Of a DNA stretch of 35,212 nt, positions 23,801 to 32,781 are shown piece after piece. Under the pieces are notes generated by a model. It had not been told where the DNA came from and ran no database searches. It was given only the letters and a program-made list of their open reading frames with translations. Source of the stretch: DSNY01 sp037442465. GTDB lineage: Bacteria > Pseudomonadota > Gammaproteobacteria > Burkholderiales > Burkholderiaceae_F. Position 1 is the stretch's first letter, and the number at the start of each line of letters is the position of its first letter. A program made the translations under genes and the position numbers. The stretch spans positions 1-35,212 of the forward strand of contig JBBIQI010000009.1 of assembly GCA_037442465.1 (NCBI GenBank). The letters run 5' to 3'.

Positions 23801-24142
23801 ATGCCCAAGATCACCGTCCTGCCGCATGAGGAGCTTTGCCCCGCAGGCGCGACGATCGAGGCCGTGCCGGGCAAGAGCATCTGCGAGAACCTGCTGGCGA
23901 ACGACATCGAGATCGAACACGCGTGCGAGATGTCGTGCGCCTGCACGACCTGCCACGTGATCGTGCGCGAAGGCTTCGACACGCTCGACCCGAGCGACGA
24001 GGACGAGGACGATCTCCTCGACAAGGCCTGGGGGCTCACGCCGACTTCGCGCCTGTCGTGCCAGGCGATCGTCAAGGACAAGGATCTCGTGATCGAGATC
24101 CCCAAGTACACGATCAACCAGGTGAAGGAGGGCGGTCGATGA
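23801..24142 (+). CDS. fdx: [2Fe-2S] ferredoxin of the isc operon
   Basis: This 113-residue ferredoxin supplies electrons for cluster assembly on IscU. Ligands Cys42, Cys48, Cys51 and Cys87 are at standard positions, with an extra Cys46 (CEMSCACTTC). ATG 23801 gives MPKITVLPHEELCP, which matches the usual N-terminus. A GTG at 23795 overlapping the hscA stop is possible but less likely. The stop overlaps iscX (ATGA). Confidence 0.95.
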   Translation: MPKITVLPHEELCPAGATIEAVPGKSICENLLANDIEIEHACEMSCACTTCHVIVREGFDTLDPSDEDEDDLLDKAWGLTPTSRLSCQAIVKDKDLVIEIPKYTINQVKEGGR

Positions 24143-24333
24143 AGTGGACCGACTCGCTCGAGATCGCGCTCGCGCTGGCGGAGAAGCACCCGGACGTCGA
24201 CCCGCGGTACGTCAATTTCGTCGACCTGCACCGCTGGGTGTGCGAGCTGCCCGGCTTTACCGACGATCCGAAGCGCTCCGGCGAAAAGATCCTCGAAGCG
24301 ATCCAGATGGCGTGGATCGACGAGGTGAAGTGA
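24139..24333 (+). CDS. iscX: Fe-S assembly protein IscX
   Basis: This 64-residue acidic protein binds IscS and iron and tunes the desulfurase rate. The family signature is clear: MKWTDSLEIALAL, HPDVDPRYVNFVDLH and the terminal QMAWIDE. It is the last gene of the isc operon, translationally coupled to fdx, and its stop codon is followed at once by a large palindrome. Confidence 0.95.
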   Translation: MKWTDSLEIALALAEKHPDVDPRYVNFVDLHRWVCELPGFTDDPKRSGEKILEAIQMAWIDEVK

Positions 24334-24335
24334 GA

Positions 24336-24484
24336 CTCAGAAGCTGTGAATCTTTCTGCTGCGCGGTCCGCTGGCGTCGTTGCGCGGTGCTCGGGCCTCG
24401 CCTATCTACTTGATATGTCTCGGCCCTGCGCTCCGTGCGCCTAGCCAGCGGCCCGCTCGCGACAAAATTTTCACAGCTTCTCAG
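24336..24484. repeat. 149-bp imperfect palindrome between iscX and sbtB
   Basis: The outer arms AGAAGCTGTGAA (24339-24350) and TTCACAGCTTCT (24470-24481) are exact complements, extended outward by two further pairs after one mismatch. Inner arms at 24363-24375 and 24444-24456 match in 12 of 13 positions, with a G-T wobble. TATC and GATA close a 5-nt loop at 24407-24411. All arms share one centre near 24410, so the element is one long symmetric hairpin. It lies between convergent genes, and its right arm includes the sbtB stop codon. It could serve as a bidirectional terminator, a MITE-like insertion or a dispersed intergenic repeat. Confidence 0.75.
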
Positions 24485-24783
24485 AACTTCTGCGGGCGGA
24501 ACACGCCGACCTCGGCGGTGAACAGCGTCACCGCGTAGTGCGGCGCGTAGCTCGCGAGCACGTGCGACGCCAGGCGTTCGGCGACCGCGTTGGCGCAGAT
24601 TACCTTCATCTCGATCGAGCGATCCGCCTCCCACGCCGCTTCGCGCTCGCCGCGTTCGCCGCCGCCGCGCACGTCGGTGATCGTGTAGCCGTGCGCACCG
24701 AACGCGCGCGCGTCGCGGATCAGCGCCTTCTCCAGCGCCGCCTCGGCGATGATCACCAGCAACTTCTTCGGGTGCGACTGCAT
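24481..24783 (-). CDS. sbtB: PII-like regulator SbtB of a bicarbonate transporter
   Basis: This 100-residue PII-fold protein has the SbtB T-loop pattern TDVRGGGERGER followed by WEADRSIEMKVICA, and ends GVFRPQKF. In cyanobacteria SbtB binds adenine nucleotides, including cAMP, and inhibits SbtA; the redox-active CGPxGC tail found there is absent here. ATG 24783 follows GGGGAG by 6 nt. A TTG at 24789 has no such site. The gene is 2 nt downstream of sbtA. Confidence 0.88.
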   Translation of the reverse strand: MQSHPKKLLVIIAEAALEKALIRDARAFGAHGYTITDVRGGGERGEREAAWEADRSIEMKVICANAVAERLASHVLASYAPHYAVTLFTAEVGVFRPQKF

Positions 24784-24785
24784 GT

Positions 24786-25721
24786 TCAACTCCCCAGCCA
24801 GCGCGCGTACTGAAGATAGACCGGAATGCCGACCGTGATGTTGAACGGGAACGTGACGCCGAGCGCCACGCCGATCGACAGCGCAGGATTGGCTTCCGGC
24901 ACCGCGATCCGCATCGCCGTCGGCGCCGCGATGTAAGAGGCGCTGGCCGCCAGCGTCGCCAGCAGTGCCGTTCCGCCGAGGCTGAGCCCGATCGCGTGCC
25001 CGACGATCGCGCCGAGCGCACCCAGTGCGAGCGGTGCGGCGATTCCGAAGACGACGAGGAAGGGCCCGGCGCGTTTCAGATCGCCCACCCGTGCGCCGGC
25101 GACCAGTCCCATTTCGAGCAGGAACAGCGCGAGCACGCCCTTGAACAGATCGACGAACAGCGGCTCGATCGGCGCCAGTCTGCCGGGGCCGGCGAGCGCG
25201 CCGATCGCCAGCCCGCCGAGCAGCAGCAGCACGCTCTTGCCGAAGACGACCTCATGCGCCAGGGTGCCCCAGGCGATGCGCTGCGTGCCGCCGAGCCGGG
25301 CGAGCACGATGCCGGTGACGATGCCGGGCGCTTCCATCAGTGCGACCAGCAGCGGCATGTGCGACTCGGCGGAAATCTCCCGCTGCGCCAGCACGCTCAG
25401 ACCGACGGCGAAGGTGACCACCGAAACCGAGCCGTAGTGCGCCGCGATCGACGCGCTGTCGGCGCGCGACAGCCGCCCGATGCGCAACAGCAGCGGAAAC
25501 AGCAGCAGCGGGATCGTGGCGCCCAGCGCGATCGCCGCCAGCGCGTGCGGCAGCACGGCCGCCAGCGGCTGCTGCGCGAGCTGCGTGCCGCCCTTCAGTC
25601 CGATCGCCAGCAGCAGGTAGATCGACAGCGCTTCGTACAGCGCTTCGGGCAGGCGCAAATCGCTTTGCGCCAGCCGCGCCAGCACGCCGAGCAGAAAGAA
25701 GAAGACGACCGGATCGATCAT
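24786..25721 (-). CDS. sbtA: SbtA-type sodium-dependent bicarbonate transporter
   Basis: This 311-residue inner-membrane protein has eight to ten hydrophobic segments arranged in two similar halves. Family landmarks include LLAIGLKGGTQLA, AHYGSVSVVTFAVG in the first half and FLLEMGLVAG and SASYIAAPTAMR in the second. SbtA imports bicarbonate with sodium in cyanobacteria; proteobacterial members are less studied. It overlaps the Nudix gene (ATGA) and is followed by its likely regulator sbtB. Transport of another anion cannot be excluded from sequence. Confidence 0.87.
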   Translation of the reverse strand: MIDPVVFFFLLGVLARLAQSDLRLPEALYEALSIYLLLAIGLKGGTQLAQQPLAAVLPHALAAIALGATIPLLLFPLLLRIGRLSRADSASIAAHYGSVSVVTFAVGLSVLAQREISAESHMPLLVALMEAPGIVTGIVLARLGGTQRIAWGTLAHEVVFGKSVLLLLGGLAIGALAGPGRLAPIEPLFVDLFKGVLALFLLEMGLVAGARVGDLKRAGPFLVVFGIAAPLALGALGAIVGHAIGLSLGGTALLATLAASASYIAAPTAMRIAVPEANPALSIGVALGVTFPFNITVGIPVYLQYARWLGS

Positions 25722-26521
25722 GCGCGCCGCAGCAGGCCGTCGATCGTGACCAGCGCCGCTTCGAGCGTGAACTCGTCGCGTTCAATGGCGTCGAGCACGG
25801 CGTCGATCTCGCGCCATTCGATTCGCGCAACCTCACCATCGCGGTTGTGCGGTTGTATTCCCGGCGGCAGGTCCGCGTCGAATACCTGTACCGACTCGAC
25901 CAGATACCCCTCGCGTACCGGCCGTCGCTCGCGCACCAGGCCGCCGCGCGCCAGCGGCAGTTGCGCCAGATCGAGGCTGGCCTCCTCTTGCGCTTCGCGC
26001 GTCAGCGCTTCGAGTTCGCTTTCGCCTGCGGCGACCATGCCGCCGACCAGGTTGTCCCACAGCCCGGGATCGATCGGCTTGTGATCGGCGCGCCGCGCGA
26101 CCACCAGCCCGCCGTCGCGCGCGAACGCGTTCATGTGCACGGCGTGGGTGGCGATGCCCAGCGCGCGACATGCAGCGCGCTCGATCGTCGCCAGCGGTGC
26201 GCCGCCGTCGAGCGGACGCACGTCGAGCTGCTCGTCGCGCCAACCCTGCAGCAGGCCTTCGTCGCGCAAGCGGAAGGCAGCGTCGGCGAGCAGCGCGCTG
26301 CGCGCACGGAAGTCCAGACCTTCGGTGACGAACTCGAGTCCCGCGCTGCGCAGCGCGCAGCGCGGTTCGCGCGCAGCGAGAAAGCGTGCGACCTCCGGGC
26401 TCGCCGTACCGATCGGATGGCCCGCCATGCGAACGGCAACCCAGTCCTGCGGCGGCGGGACATCGGCGCGCGCCAGCAGCCGCCGCTGCAGCGCCAGCAG
26501 GCGCGCTCGATCGGCGTTCAA
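25718..26521 (-). CDS. Nudix hydrolase with DUF4743-like N-terminal domain
   Basis: This 267-residue protein has an N-terminal domain of about 110 residues resembling DUF4743, then a Nudix fold. The Nudix box GGMVAAGESELEALTREAQE-E retains the REAQEE metal-binding core, with Ser in place of the late Gly. The architecture matches the Nudix proteins related to fungal thiamine pyrophosphokinase partners, which act on oxidised thiamine diphosphates; that substrate is only suggested. The start codon is TTG 26521 with a strong GGAGGAG 5 nt upstream, inside the end of lysS. It overlaps lysS by 4 nt (TTGA). Confidence 0.85.
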   Translation of the reverse strand: MNADRARLLALQRRLLARADVPPPQDWVAVRMAGHPIGTASPEVARFLAAREPRCALRSAGLEFVTEGLDFRARSALLADAAFRLRDEGLLQGWRDEQLDVRPLDGGAPLATIERAACRALGIATHAVHMNAFARDGGLVVARRADHKPIDPGLWDNLVGGMVAAGESELEALTREAQEEASLDLAQLPLARGGLVRERRPVREGYLVESVQVFDADLPPGIQPHNRDGEVARIEWREIDAVLDAIERDEFTLEAALVTIDGLLRRA

Positions 26522-28032
26522 CCGCGCTCCTCCGGGCGCATGTGCGGAAACAGCAGCACGTCGCGGATGCTCGGCGCATCGGTCAACAACATCACGAAGC
26601 GGTCGACGCCGACGCCGCAGCCGGCCGCCGGCGGCATGCCGTACTCGAGCGCGCGCACGTAGTCGGCGTCGTAGTACATCGCCTCCTCGTCGCCGGCGGC
26701 CCGCGCTTTGACCTGTTCGAGAAAACGCGCGGCCTGGTCCTCGGGGTCGTTCAGCTCCGAGAAGCCGTTCGCGGTCTCGCGGCCGGCGATGTAAAGCTCG
26801 AAACGCTCGGTGATGCCCGGCCGCGTGTCCGAGGCGCGCGCCAGCGGCGACACTTCGACCGGATAGTCGACGATGTAGGTCGGCTGCACGAGCTTCGACT
26901 CCACGGTTTCCTCGAATAGCGCCAGTTGCAGGGCGCCCAGCCCCGACTCCTGTGCGTGCGTGCTACCCAGCCGCGCCAGCTCCGCATGCAGGTAGTCCCG
27001 GTCGGCGAGCTGCGCCTCCGAGTACCGCGGCGCATGGCGTTGGATCGCCTCGACGATGGTCAGCCGCGCAAACGGCTTGGACAGGTCGATCGTCATCCCC
27101 TGGTAGTTCAGCACCGCGCTGCCGGTGGCCGCGAGCGCGACCTCGCGCAGCAGTTTCTCGGTAAAGTCCATCAGCCAGCGGTAGTCGTGATACGCGGCGT
27201 AGAACTCCATCATCGTGAATTCGGGGTTGTGCCGCGGCGACAGGCCTTCGTTCCTGAAATTGCGGTTGATCTCGAATACGCGCTCGAAGCCACCGACCAG
27301 CAGGCGTTTGAGGAACAGCTCGGGCGCGATGCGCAGGAACATGTCGATGCCGAGCGCGTTGTGGTGCGTGACGAACGGCTTGGCGGCAGCACCCCCGGGG
27401 ATCACCTGCAGCATCGGCGTTTCGACCTCGAGAAAGCCATGCTCGGTCATGAAGCGGCGCATCGCGTCGATCGCGCGGCTGCGGACGATGAAAGTCGCGC
27501 GCGACGACTCGTTCATCAGCAGGTCGACGTAGCGCTGGCGGTAGCGCGCTTCGCGGTCCTCGAGCCCGTGGAATTTGTCGGGCAGCGGCCGCAAGGACTT
27601 GACCAGCAGCCGCAGCGCGCGGCAGCGCACCGACAGCTCGCCCTTCTGCGTCTTGAACAGCACGCCGCGCGCGCCGACGATGTCGCCCAGGTCCCAGTGC
27701 TTGAATTCCTCGTACGCGTCCGCGCCGATGTCCTCGGGCGTGACGTAGAGCTGGATGCGGCCGCTCGCGTCCTGCATGGTGGCGAAGCTCGCCTTGCCCA
27801 TCACGCGCTTGAGCATGATGCGGCCGGCGATGGCGACTTCGACGTTTTCGCGGGCAAGCGCCTCGCGTTCGTAGCCGCCGTACTTGGCCTGAAGATCCCC
27901 GGCGTGCTGCGTGCGGACGAAGTCGTTCGGGAACGCCGGGCCGCGCGCGCGCAGCCTGGCCAGCTTGGCGCGGCGCTCGGCGATGATCTGGTTGTCGTCC
28001 TGCGGTGCGGCCGGCGGCGGCGTGGCGGTCAT
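26518..28032 (-). CDS. lysS: Lysyl-tRNA synthetase (class II) LysS
   Basis: This 504-residue enzyme attaches lysine to tRNA-Lys. An N-terminal OB-fold anticodon-binding domain (VAIAGRIMLKRVMGKASFATMQ) precedes the catalytic core. Motif 1 lies around MRRFMTEHGFLEVETPMLQ, motif 2 is FRNEGLSPRHNPEFTMMEFY, and motif 3 is GVGVDRFVMLLTD. The Thr/Pro-rich N-terminus starts at ATG 28032. It follows the SDR gene by 14 nt and overlaps the Nudix gene. Confidence 0.96.
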   Translation of the reverse strand: MTATPPPAAPQDDNQIIAERRAKLARLRARGPAFPNDFVRTQHAGDLQAKYGGYEREALARENVEVAIAGRIMLKRVMGKASFATMQDASGRIQLYVTPEDIGADAYEEFKHWDLGDIVGARGVLFKTQKGELSVRCRALRLLVKSLRPLPDKFHGLEDREARYRQRYVDLLMNESSRATFIVRSRAIDAMRRFMTEHGFLEVETPMLQVIPGGAAAKPFVTHHNALGIDMFLRIAPELFLKRLLVGGFERVFEINRNFRNEGLSPRHNPEFTMMEFYAAYHDYRWLMDFTEKLLREVALAATGSAVLNYQGMTIDLSKPFARLTIVEAIQRHAPRYSEAQLADRDYLHAELARLGSTHAQESGLGALQLALFEETVESKLVQPTYIVDYPVEVSPLARASDTRPGITERFELYIAGRETANGFSELNDPEDQAARFLEQVKARAAGDEEAMYYDADYVRALEYGMPPAAGCGVGVDRFVMLLTDAPSIRDVLLFPHMRPEERG

Positions 28033-28046
28033 GGTCGGTTTCTTCT

Positions 28047-28799
28047 TCAGGCGTCGCGCACGTCGGCGACGGGTTGCGCGCCGAAGTCGGCGCGCGCGAG
28101 ATAGGCGAGCACGCGTGCCGCGGCGGCTTCGGGCGTGGCCAACTGGCCGCTCGTCTTCAGGTGCCTGAACTGCTCGATATCGGGGAATCCGGTCGGATCG
28201 GAGGCGCGCAGTTCGCCCTGCATGTCGGTGTCGATGACACCGGGGGCGAGCGAGACGATCCGCGCCGGGTTTGGCAGCCGCTGTTCGTCCAGCGCCGCGA
28301 CGCGCGCGAAGTGATCGAGCCCGGCCTTCGCTGCGCAGTACGCAGCCCAGCCTGCGATCGGGCGGCGGCCGGCGCCCGACGAGACGTTGAGCACGCGGCG
28401 CGTTGCGGTCCAAGTGCGCGTGGCGCGCAGAAACGCGCTCGTGAGCAGCAGCGGCGCCTCCAGCCCGACCCGCAGCACCGCGGCCAGCGTTTCGGCGTCG
28501 CTCGCATCGATCGGGCCGACCTGGCCGATCAGCCCGGCGTTGTTGATCAGCGTCGCCGTCGCGCAGCGATCGTGCGGCTGCGCGTGCAGCCAGGCTTCGA
28601 GCCGCGCGGCGGCGCCCACCGCGTGTGTCAGATCAAGCGCCCATTGCTCGAGCAGCGCGCCTTTCGTCGTTGCCGCCGCCGCGAGCGCGTGATCGGGCCG
28701 GCGCGAGATCGTCAACAGCACGCGGTCGGGCGCGATCAGCTGCTCGACGAGCGCGCGGCCCAGCCCGCGCGACGCGCCGGTGACGATGTAAAGCTCCAT
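28047..28799 (-). CDS. SDR-family oxidoreductase (sepiapterin/benzil reductase-like)
   Basis: This 250-residue short-chain dehydrogenase has the NADPH motif TGASRGLG at its N-terminus and NNAG in strand 4. The catalytic Ser in NVSSGAG and the YCAAK pair are both present. The MELYIVTGASRGLG start and the ALDEQ/SLAPGVIDTDMQ region resemble the YueD/sepiapterin-reductase group, which reduces alpha-diketones; the physiological substrate here is unknown. It lies 3 nt after prfB and 14 nt before lysS, within the same likely transcript. Confidence 0.87.
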   Translation of the reverse strand: MELYIVTGASRGLGRALVEQLIAPDRVLLTISRRPDHALAAAATTKGALLEQWALDLTHAVGAAARLEAWLHAQPHDRCATATLINNAGLIGQVGPIDASDAETLAAVLRVGLEAPLLLTSAFLRATRTWTATRRVLNVSSGAGRRPIAGWAAYCAAKAGLDHFARVAALDEQRLPNPARIVSLAPGVIDTDMQGELRASDPTGFPDIEQFRHLKTSGQLATPEAAAARVLAYLARADFGAQPVADVRDA

Positions 28800-28802
28800 C
28801 GC

Positions 28803-29907
<1,105 letters not shown>

Positions 29908-29936
29908 CGTCGGTTCTTTCCTCGATTGAGCCGCGC

Positions 29937-29964
29937 ATTATAGGTAGCGAGGCGGCGTCCTCAG
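29937..29964 (-). promoter_or_regulatory. Possible prfB promoter
   Basis: A perfect TATAAT (29937-29942, minus strand) lies 16 bp downstream of a poor -35 hexamer CTGAGG (29959-29964). It sits in the 53-nt gap between recJ and prfB and would give a leader of about 23 nt. The gap suggests prfB and the genes after it can be transcribed without recJ. Confidence 0.5.
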
Positions 29965-31655
29965 CCGATGTGCTCGATGACGAGCTGCACGCGTCGGGTG
30001 CCCTGGTATTCGTCGAGGACGGGACGGTAGGCAAGCACCGCCCGCCCGGGCAGCGATTCGGTTCGCTTGAACCAGATCGCAGCGAAGCGCCTGCCCGCGA
30101 GCTCCAGCGTCAGCCGCAGATGCTGGTCCTTGACCAGCCGCTGCTCGGCGACGATGAATTCGTTCGCGTACAGCGGCGGCGGGAAGCCCTGGCCCCAGAT
30201 CTGCCGCTCGGTGGCCTCGATCAGCGCGAGTCCGATGTCTGCGGGGGCGAGCGGGCCGTCGGTGGCGACTGTGCGCGCGAAGTGCACGGCCTCCGCGCTG
30301 GCGCGCGTGGCCGCCTCGAAGGCGCGCGTAAACGGCTCGTAGCGCTCGGCCTTCAATGTCAGCCCGGCGGCCATCGCGTGCCCGCCGAAGCGCTCGATCA
30401 GGTCGGGGGCGGCCTTGGTCACCAGGTCGAGCGTGTCGCGCAGATGCACGCCTTCGATCGAGCGGCCCGAGCCGCGCAGCGTCGATTCGTCGGCGCGGGC
30501 GAACGCGATCGTCGGCCGGTGGTAGCGCTCCTTGATGCGCGCGGCGACGAGCCCGACCACACCCTGGTGCCAGTCCTCGTTGAACAGCGTGATCGTGCGC
30601 TGTCCGTCCGGCACAGAATCCTGCAGTTCGGCGAGCGCGTCGAGCTGCATGTCGGCTTCGATCGCGCGCCGCTCGCGGTTCAACTCGTCGAGCTGGCGCG
30701 CCAGCGCCAGCGCGCGCTCCGCATCGTCGGTGGTGAGGCACTCGATGCCGACGGTCATGTCGGTCAGCCGGCCGGCGGCGTTGATGCGCGGGCCGATCGC
30801 GAAGCCGAGGTCGGAAGCCTGCGCGAGCCGCGCGCTGCGTCCTGCGACCTGGAACAGCGCGGCGACACCCGGCTGCATGCGACCGGCGCGGATGCGCTCC
30901 AGCCCGGCGGCCACCAGAATGCGGTTGTTGCGATCGAGCCGCACGACGTCGGCGACTGTGCCGAGCGCGACCAGATCGAGCAGCGTGTCGAGCCGTGGCT
31001 GCGTCGCTTCGTCGAAGCGGCCGCGCCTGCGCAGCTCGGCGCGCAGCGCGAGCAGCACGTAGAACATCACGCCGACGCCGGCCAGGTGCTTGCTCGGGAA
31101 GCCGCAGCCCGGCTGATTCGGATTGACGATCGCACGCGCCGCCGGCAGCCGTTCGCCCGGCAGATGGTGATCGGTGATCAGCACGTCGATGCCGAGCGCG
31201 TTGGCGCGCTCCACGCCGGCCACGCTGGCGATGCCGTTGTCGACGGTGATCAGCAGCTCGGGACGCGGCGAGCGCGCGGCGGCCAAATCGACGATCTCCG
31301 GCGTCAGCCCGTAGCCGTATTCGAAGCGGTTCGGTACCAGGTAATCGACCTGCGCGCCGAGGGCGCGCAGCCCGCGCAGCCCGACCGCGCAGGCCGTGGC
31401 GCCGTCGCAGTCGTAATCGGCGACGATCAGCAATCGCTTGCCCTGATCGATCGCCGCGGCGAGCAGACGCGCCGCGGCGTCGACCTGCGACAGCTCGCCA
31501 GGGGCGATCAGCTCGCGCGTGGCCATTGCCAACTCGCGCACCGAGCCGATCCCGCGAGCGGCGAGCGCGCGTGCGAGCGGTGCGGGCAGACCAGCCGCCT
31601 CCAGCCGGCGCGCGGCGGCGGGATCGTAGTCGCGTTCAACGAGCCTGGCGTTCAT
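29961..31655 (-). CDS. recJ: Single-stranded-DNA-specific exonuclease RecJ
   Basis: This 564-residue DHH-family 5'-3' exonuclease acts in RecF-pathway recombination and in mismatch and base-excision repair. Metal-binding motifs are visible: VADYDCDGATA (Asp80-Asp84), TVDNG, TDHHLPGE and GPRINAAGR. The DHHA1 domain contains GSGRSIEGVHL and FGGHAMAAGL, and a C-terminal OB-like segment follows. The start ATG 31655 overlaps the stop of the upstream gene (ATGA), which indicates coupling. Confidence 0.95.
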   Translation of the reverse strand: MNARLVERDYDPAAARRLEAAGLPAPLARALAARGIGSVRELAMATRELIAPGELSQVDAAARLLAAAIDQGKRLLIVADYDCDGATACAVGLRGLRALGAQVDYLVPNRFEYGYGLTPEIVDLAAARSPRPELLITVDNGIASVAGVERANALGIDVLITDHHLPGERLPAARAIVNPNQPGCGFPSKHLAGVGVMFYVLLALRAELRRRGRFDEATQPRLDTLLDLVALGTVADVVRLDRNNRILVAAGLERIRAGRMQPGVAALFQVAGRSARLAQASDLGFAIGPRINAAGRLTDMTVGIECLTTDDAERALALARQLDELNRERRAIEADMQLDALAELQDSVPDGQRTITLFNEDWHQGVVGLVAARIKERYHRPTIAFARADESTLRGSGRSIEGVHLRDTLDLVTKAAPDLIERFGGHAMAAGLTLKAERYEPFTRAFEAATRASAEAVHFARTVATDGPLAPADIGLALIEATERQIWGQGFPPPLYANEFIVAEQRLVKDQHLRLTLELAGRRFAAIWFKRTESLPGRAVLAYRPVLDEYQGTRRVQLVIEHIG

Positions 31656-32704
31656 TCGGTGTGAGCCTCGCGCAGCAGCTCGGCCGGCCGCGCCCGTCGC
31701 CAGATGCGCCAGCCGTCGCGCGCGCCAAGCGTGAAGCGGCGCGTCGTGCGAGCGCCCGTCAGCACCAGTTCCACCGACGCAAAGCGGCTGCCGAATGCGC
31801 GCGCGCAGACCGATTCGACAAACCGCTCGAACGCCGGCAGCAGGTCCATCCAGGCCGCCCAGTCCTCGGCCGATGCGCTCGGCTGCAAGGCGTCCCACAT
31901 ACACAAGGCGTCGCCGTCGGCCGGCGGTGTGGCCTCCGCCGACAACAGCGCCGACGGCGCGAGTCCGGCTGCCAGCGCCCATCCGCGCAGCACCGGGTCG
32001 TCGGCGAGCAGCGTCTTGAACGGCGCGCGCGGCAGCGGGTTCCAGACGCCGCCGCCGTGCAGCCAGAGCGCGTTGACGGTCGGCAGGCCGCGCGCTTCGC
32101 GCGCCGCGTTGACCGGATGAATGTGCCAGCGCATCTGGATGTCGTTCAGCAGCCTACGCCAACGCGCCGCGTCCGCGCCGGTGGGCAGCACGTCGTGCGC
32201 GCAGCGGCCGAGCGCGGCCGTCAGCGGCACCGTGTCGAGCTGCCAGGGGGGATCGACGTCGAGGAACCAGTGTCCATGGTCGATCAGCCGCAGCGCCGCG
32301 CCGGCCTCGCGCGCGGCTTCGTCGGCGGTGGCGGCGAGTGCCTGTGCTTCGTTCGCGGCGAGCGGCGCCGCGGCCAGCGACGCGACCAGCAGATGGTCGC
32401 GCGCGATCGCAAAGTGCACCGGCTCGCAGAACCACAGTTGCGATGCCGGGCTCGGGTTCGTGGCGCTGTCGCGGTTGAGCGCACGCCACGCGTAGGGCGC
32501 GGTGACCGGCGCGGCCGTCGATCCGCCGAAGGTGCGCCACAGCCAGTCCAGGTGCGGCAGCGTCGCCGTGTCGCCGCCGGCGGCCTCGGCGCCGCGTGTG
32601 GACCGCGCCAGGCGCGCAAGCAGGCGTGGCGCCGCGGACTCGCGCACCGCGGCGGCGACGCCCGCGGGAACCAGCGCACCAGGGGCGACGACGAACCAAC
32701 GCAT
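31652..32704 (-). CDS. Conserved RpfE-like protein upstream of recJ
   Basis: This 350-residue soluble protein has no enzyme motif that I recognise. It resembles the group of proteins encoded directly before recJ in beta- and gammaproteobacteria, named RpfE in Xanthomonas after its linkage to the rpf cluster; some databases label them as phosphoglycerate-mutase-related. Conserved-looking segments include WFCEPVHFAIARDHL, WFLDVDPPW, NDIQMRWHIHPVN and NALWLHGGGVW. Tryptophan and histidine are frequent. It is coupled to recJ by ATGA. A TACAAT (minus strand, 32712-32717) ends 7 nt before the ATG, so its transcript may be nearly leaderless. Confidence 0.75.
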   Translation of the reverse strand: MRWFVVAPGALVPAGVAAAVRESAAPRLLARLARSTRGAEAAGGDTATLPHLDWLWRTFGGSTAAPVTAPYAWRALNRDSATNPSPASQLWFCEPVHFAIARDHLLVASLAAAPLAANEAQALAATADEAAREAGAALRLIDHGHWFLDVDPPWQLDTVPLTAALGRCAHDVLPTGADAARWRRLLNDIQMRWHIHPVNAAREARGLPTVNALWLHGGGVWNPLPRAPFKTLLADDPVLRGWALAAGLAPSALLSAEATPPADGDALCMWDALQPSASAEDWAAWMDLLPAFERFVESVCARAFGSRFASVELVLTGARTTRRFTLGARDGWRIWRRARPAELLREAHTE

Positions 32705-32781
32705 GCGCTCGATTGTACGGAGCGGTGCGCGCTCGTTGCACGGTCGCTTCGATAGAATGCGCGCGCCTGCGGAAGCCCCCT

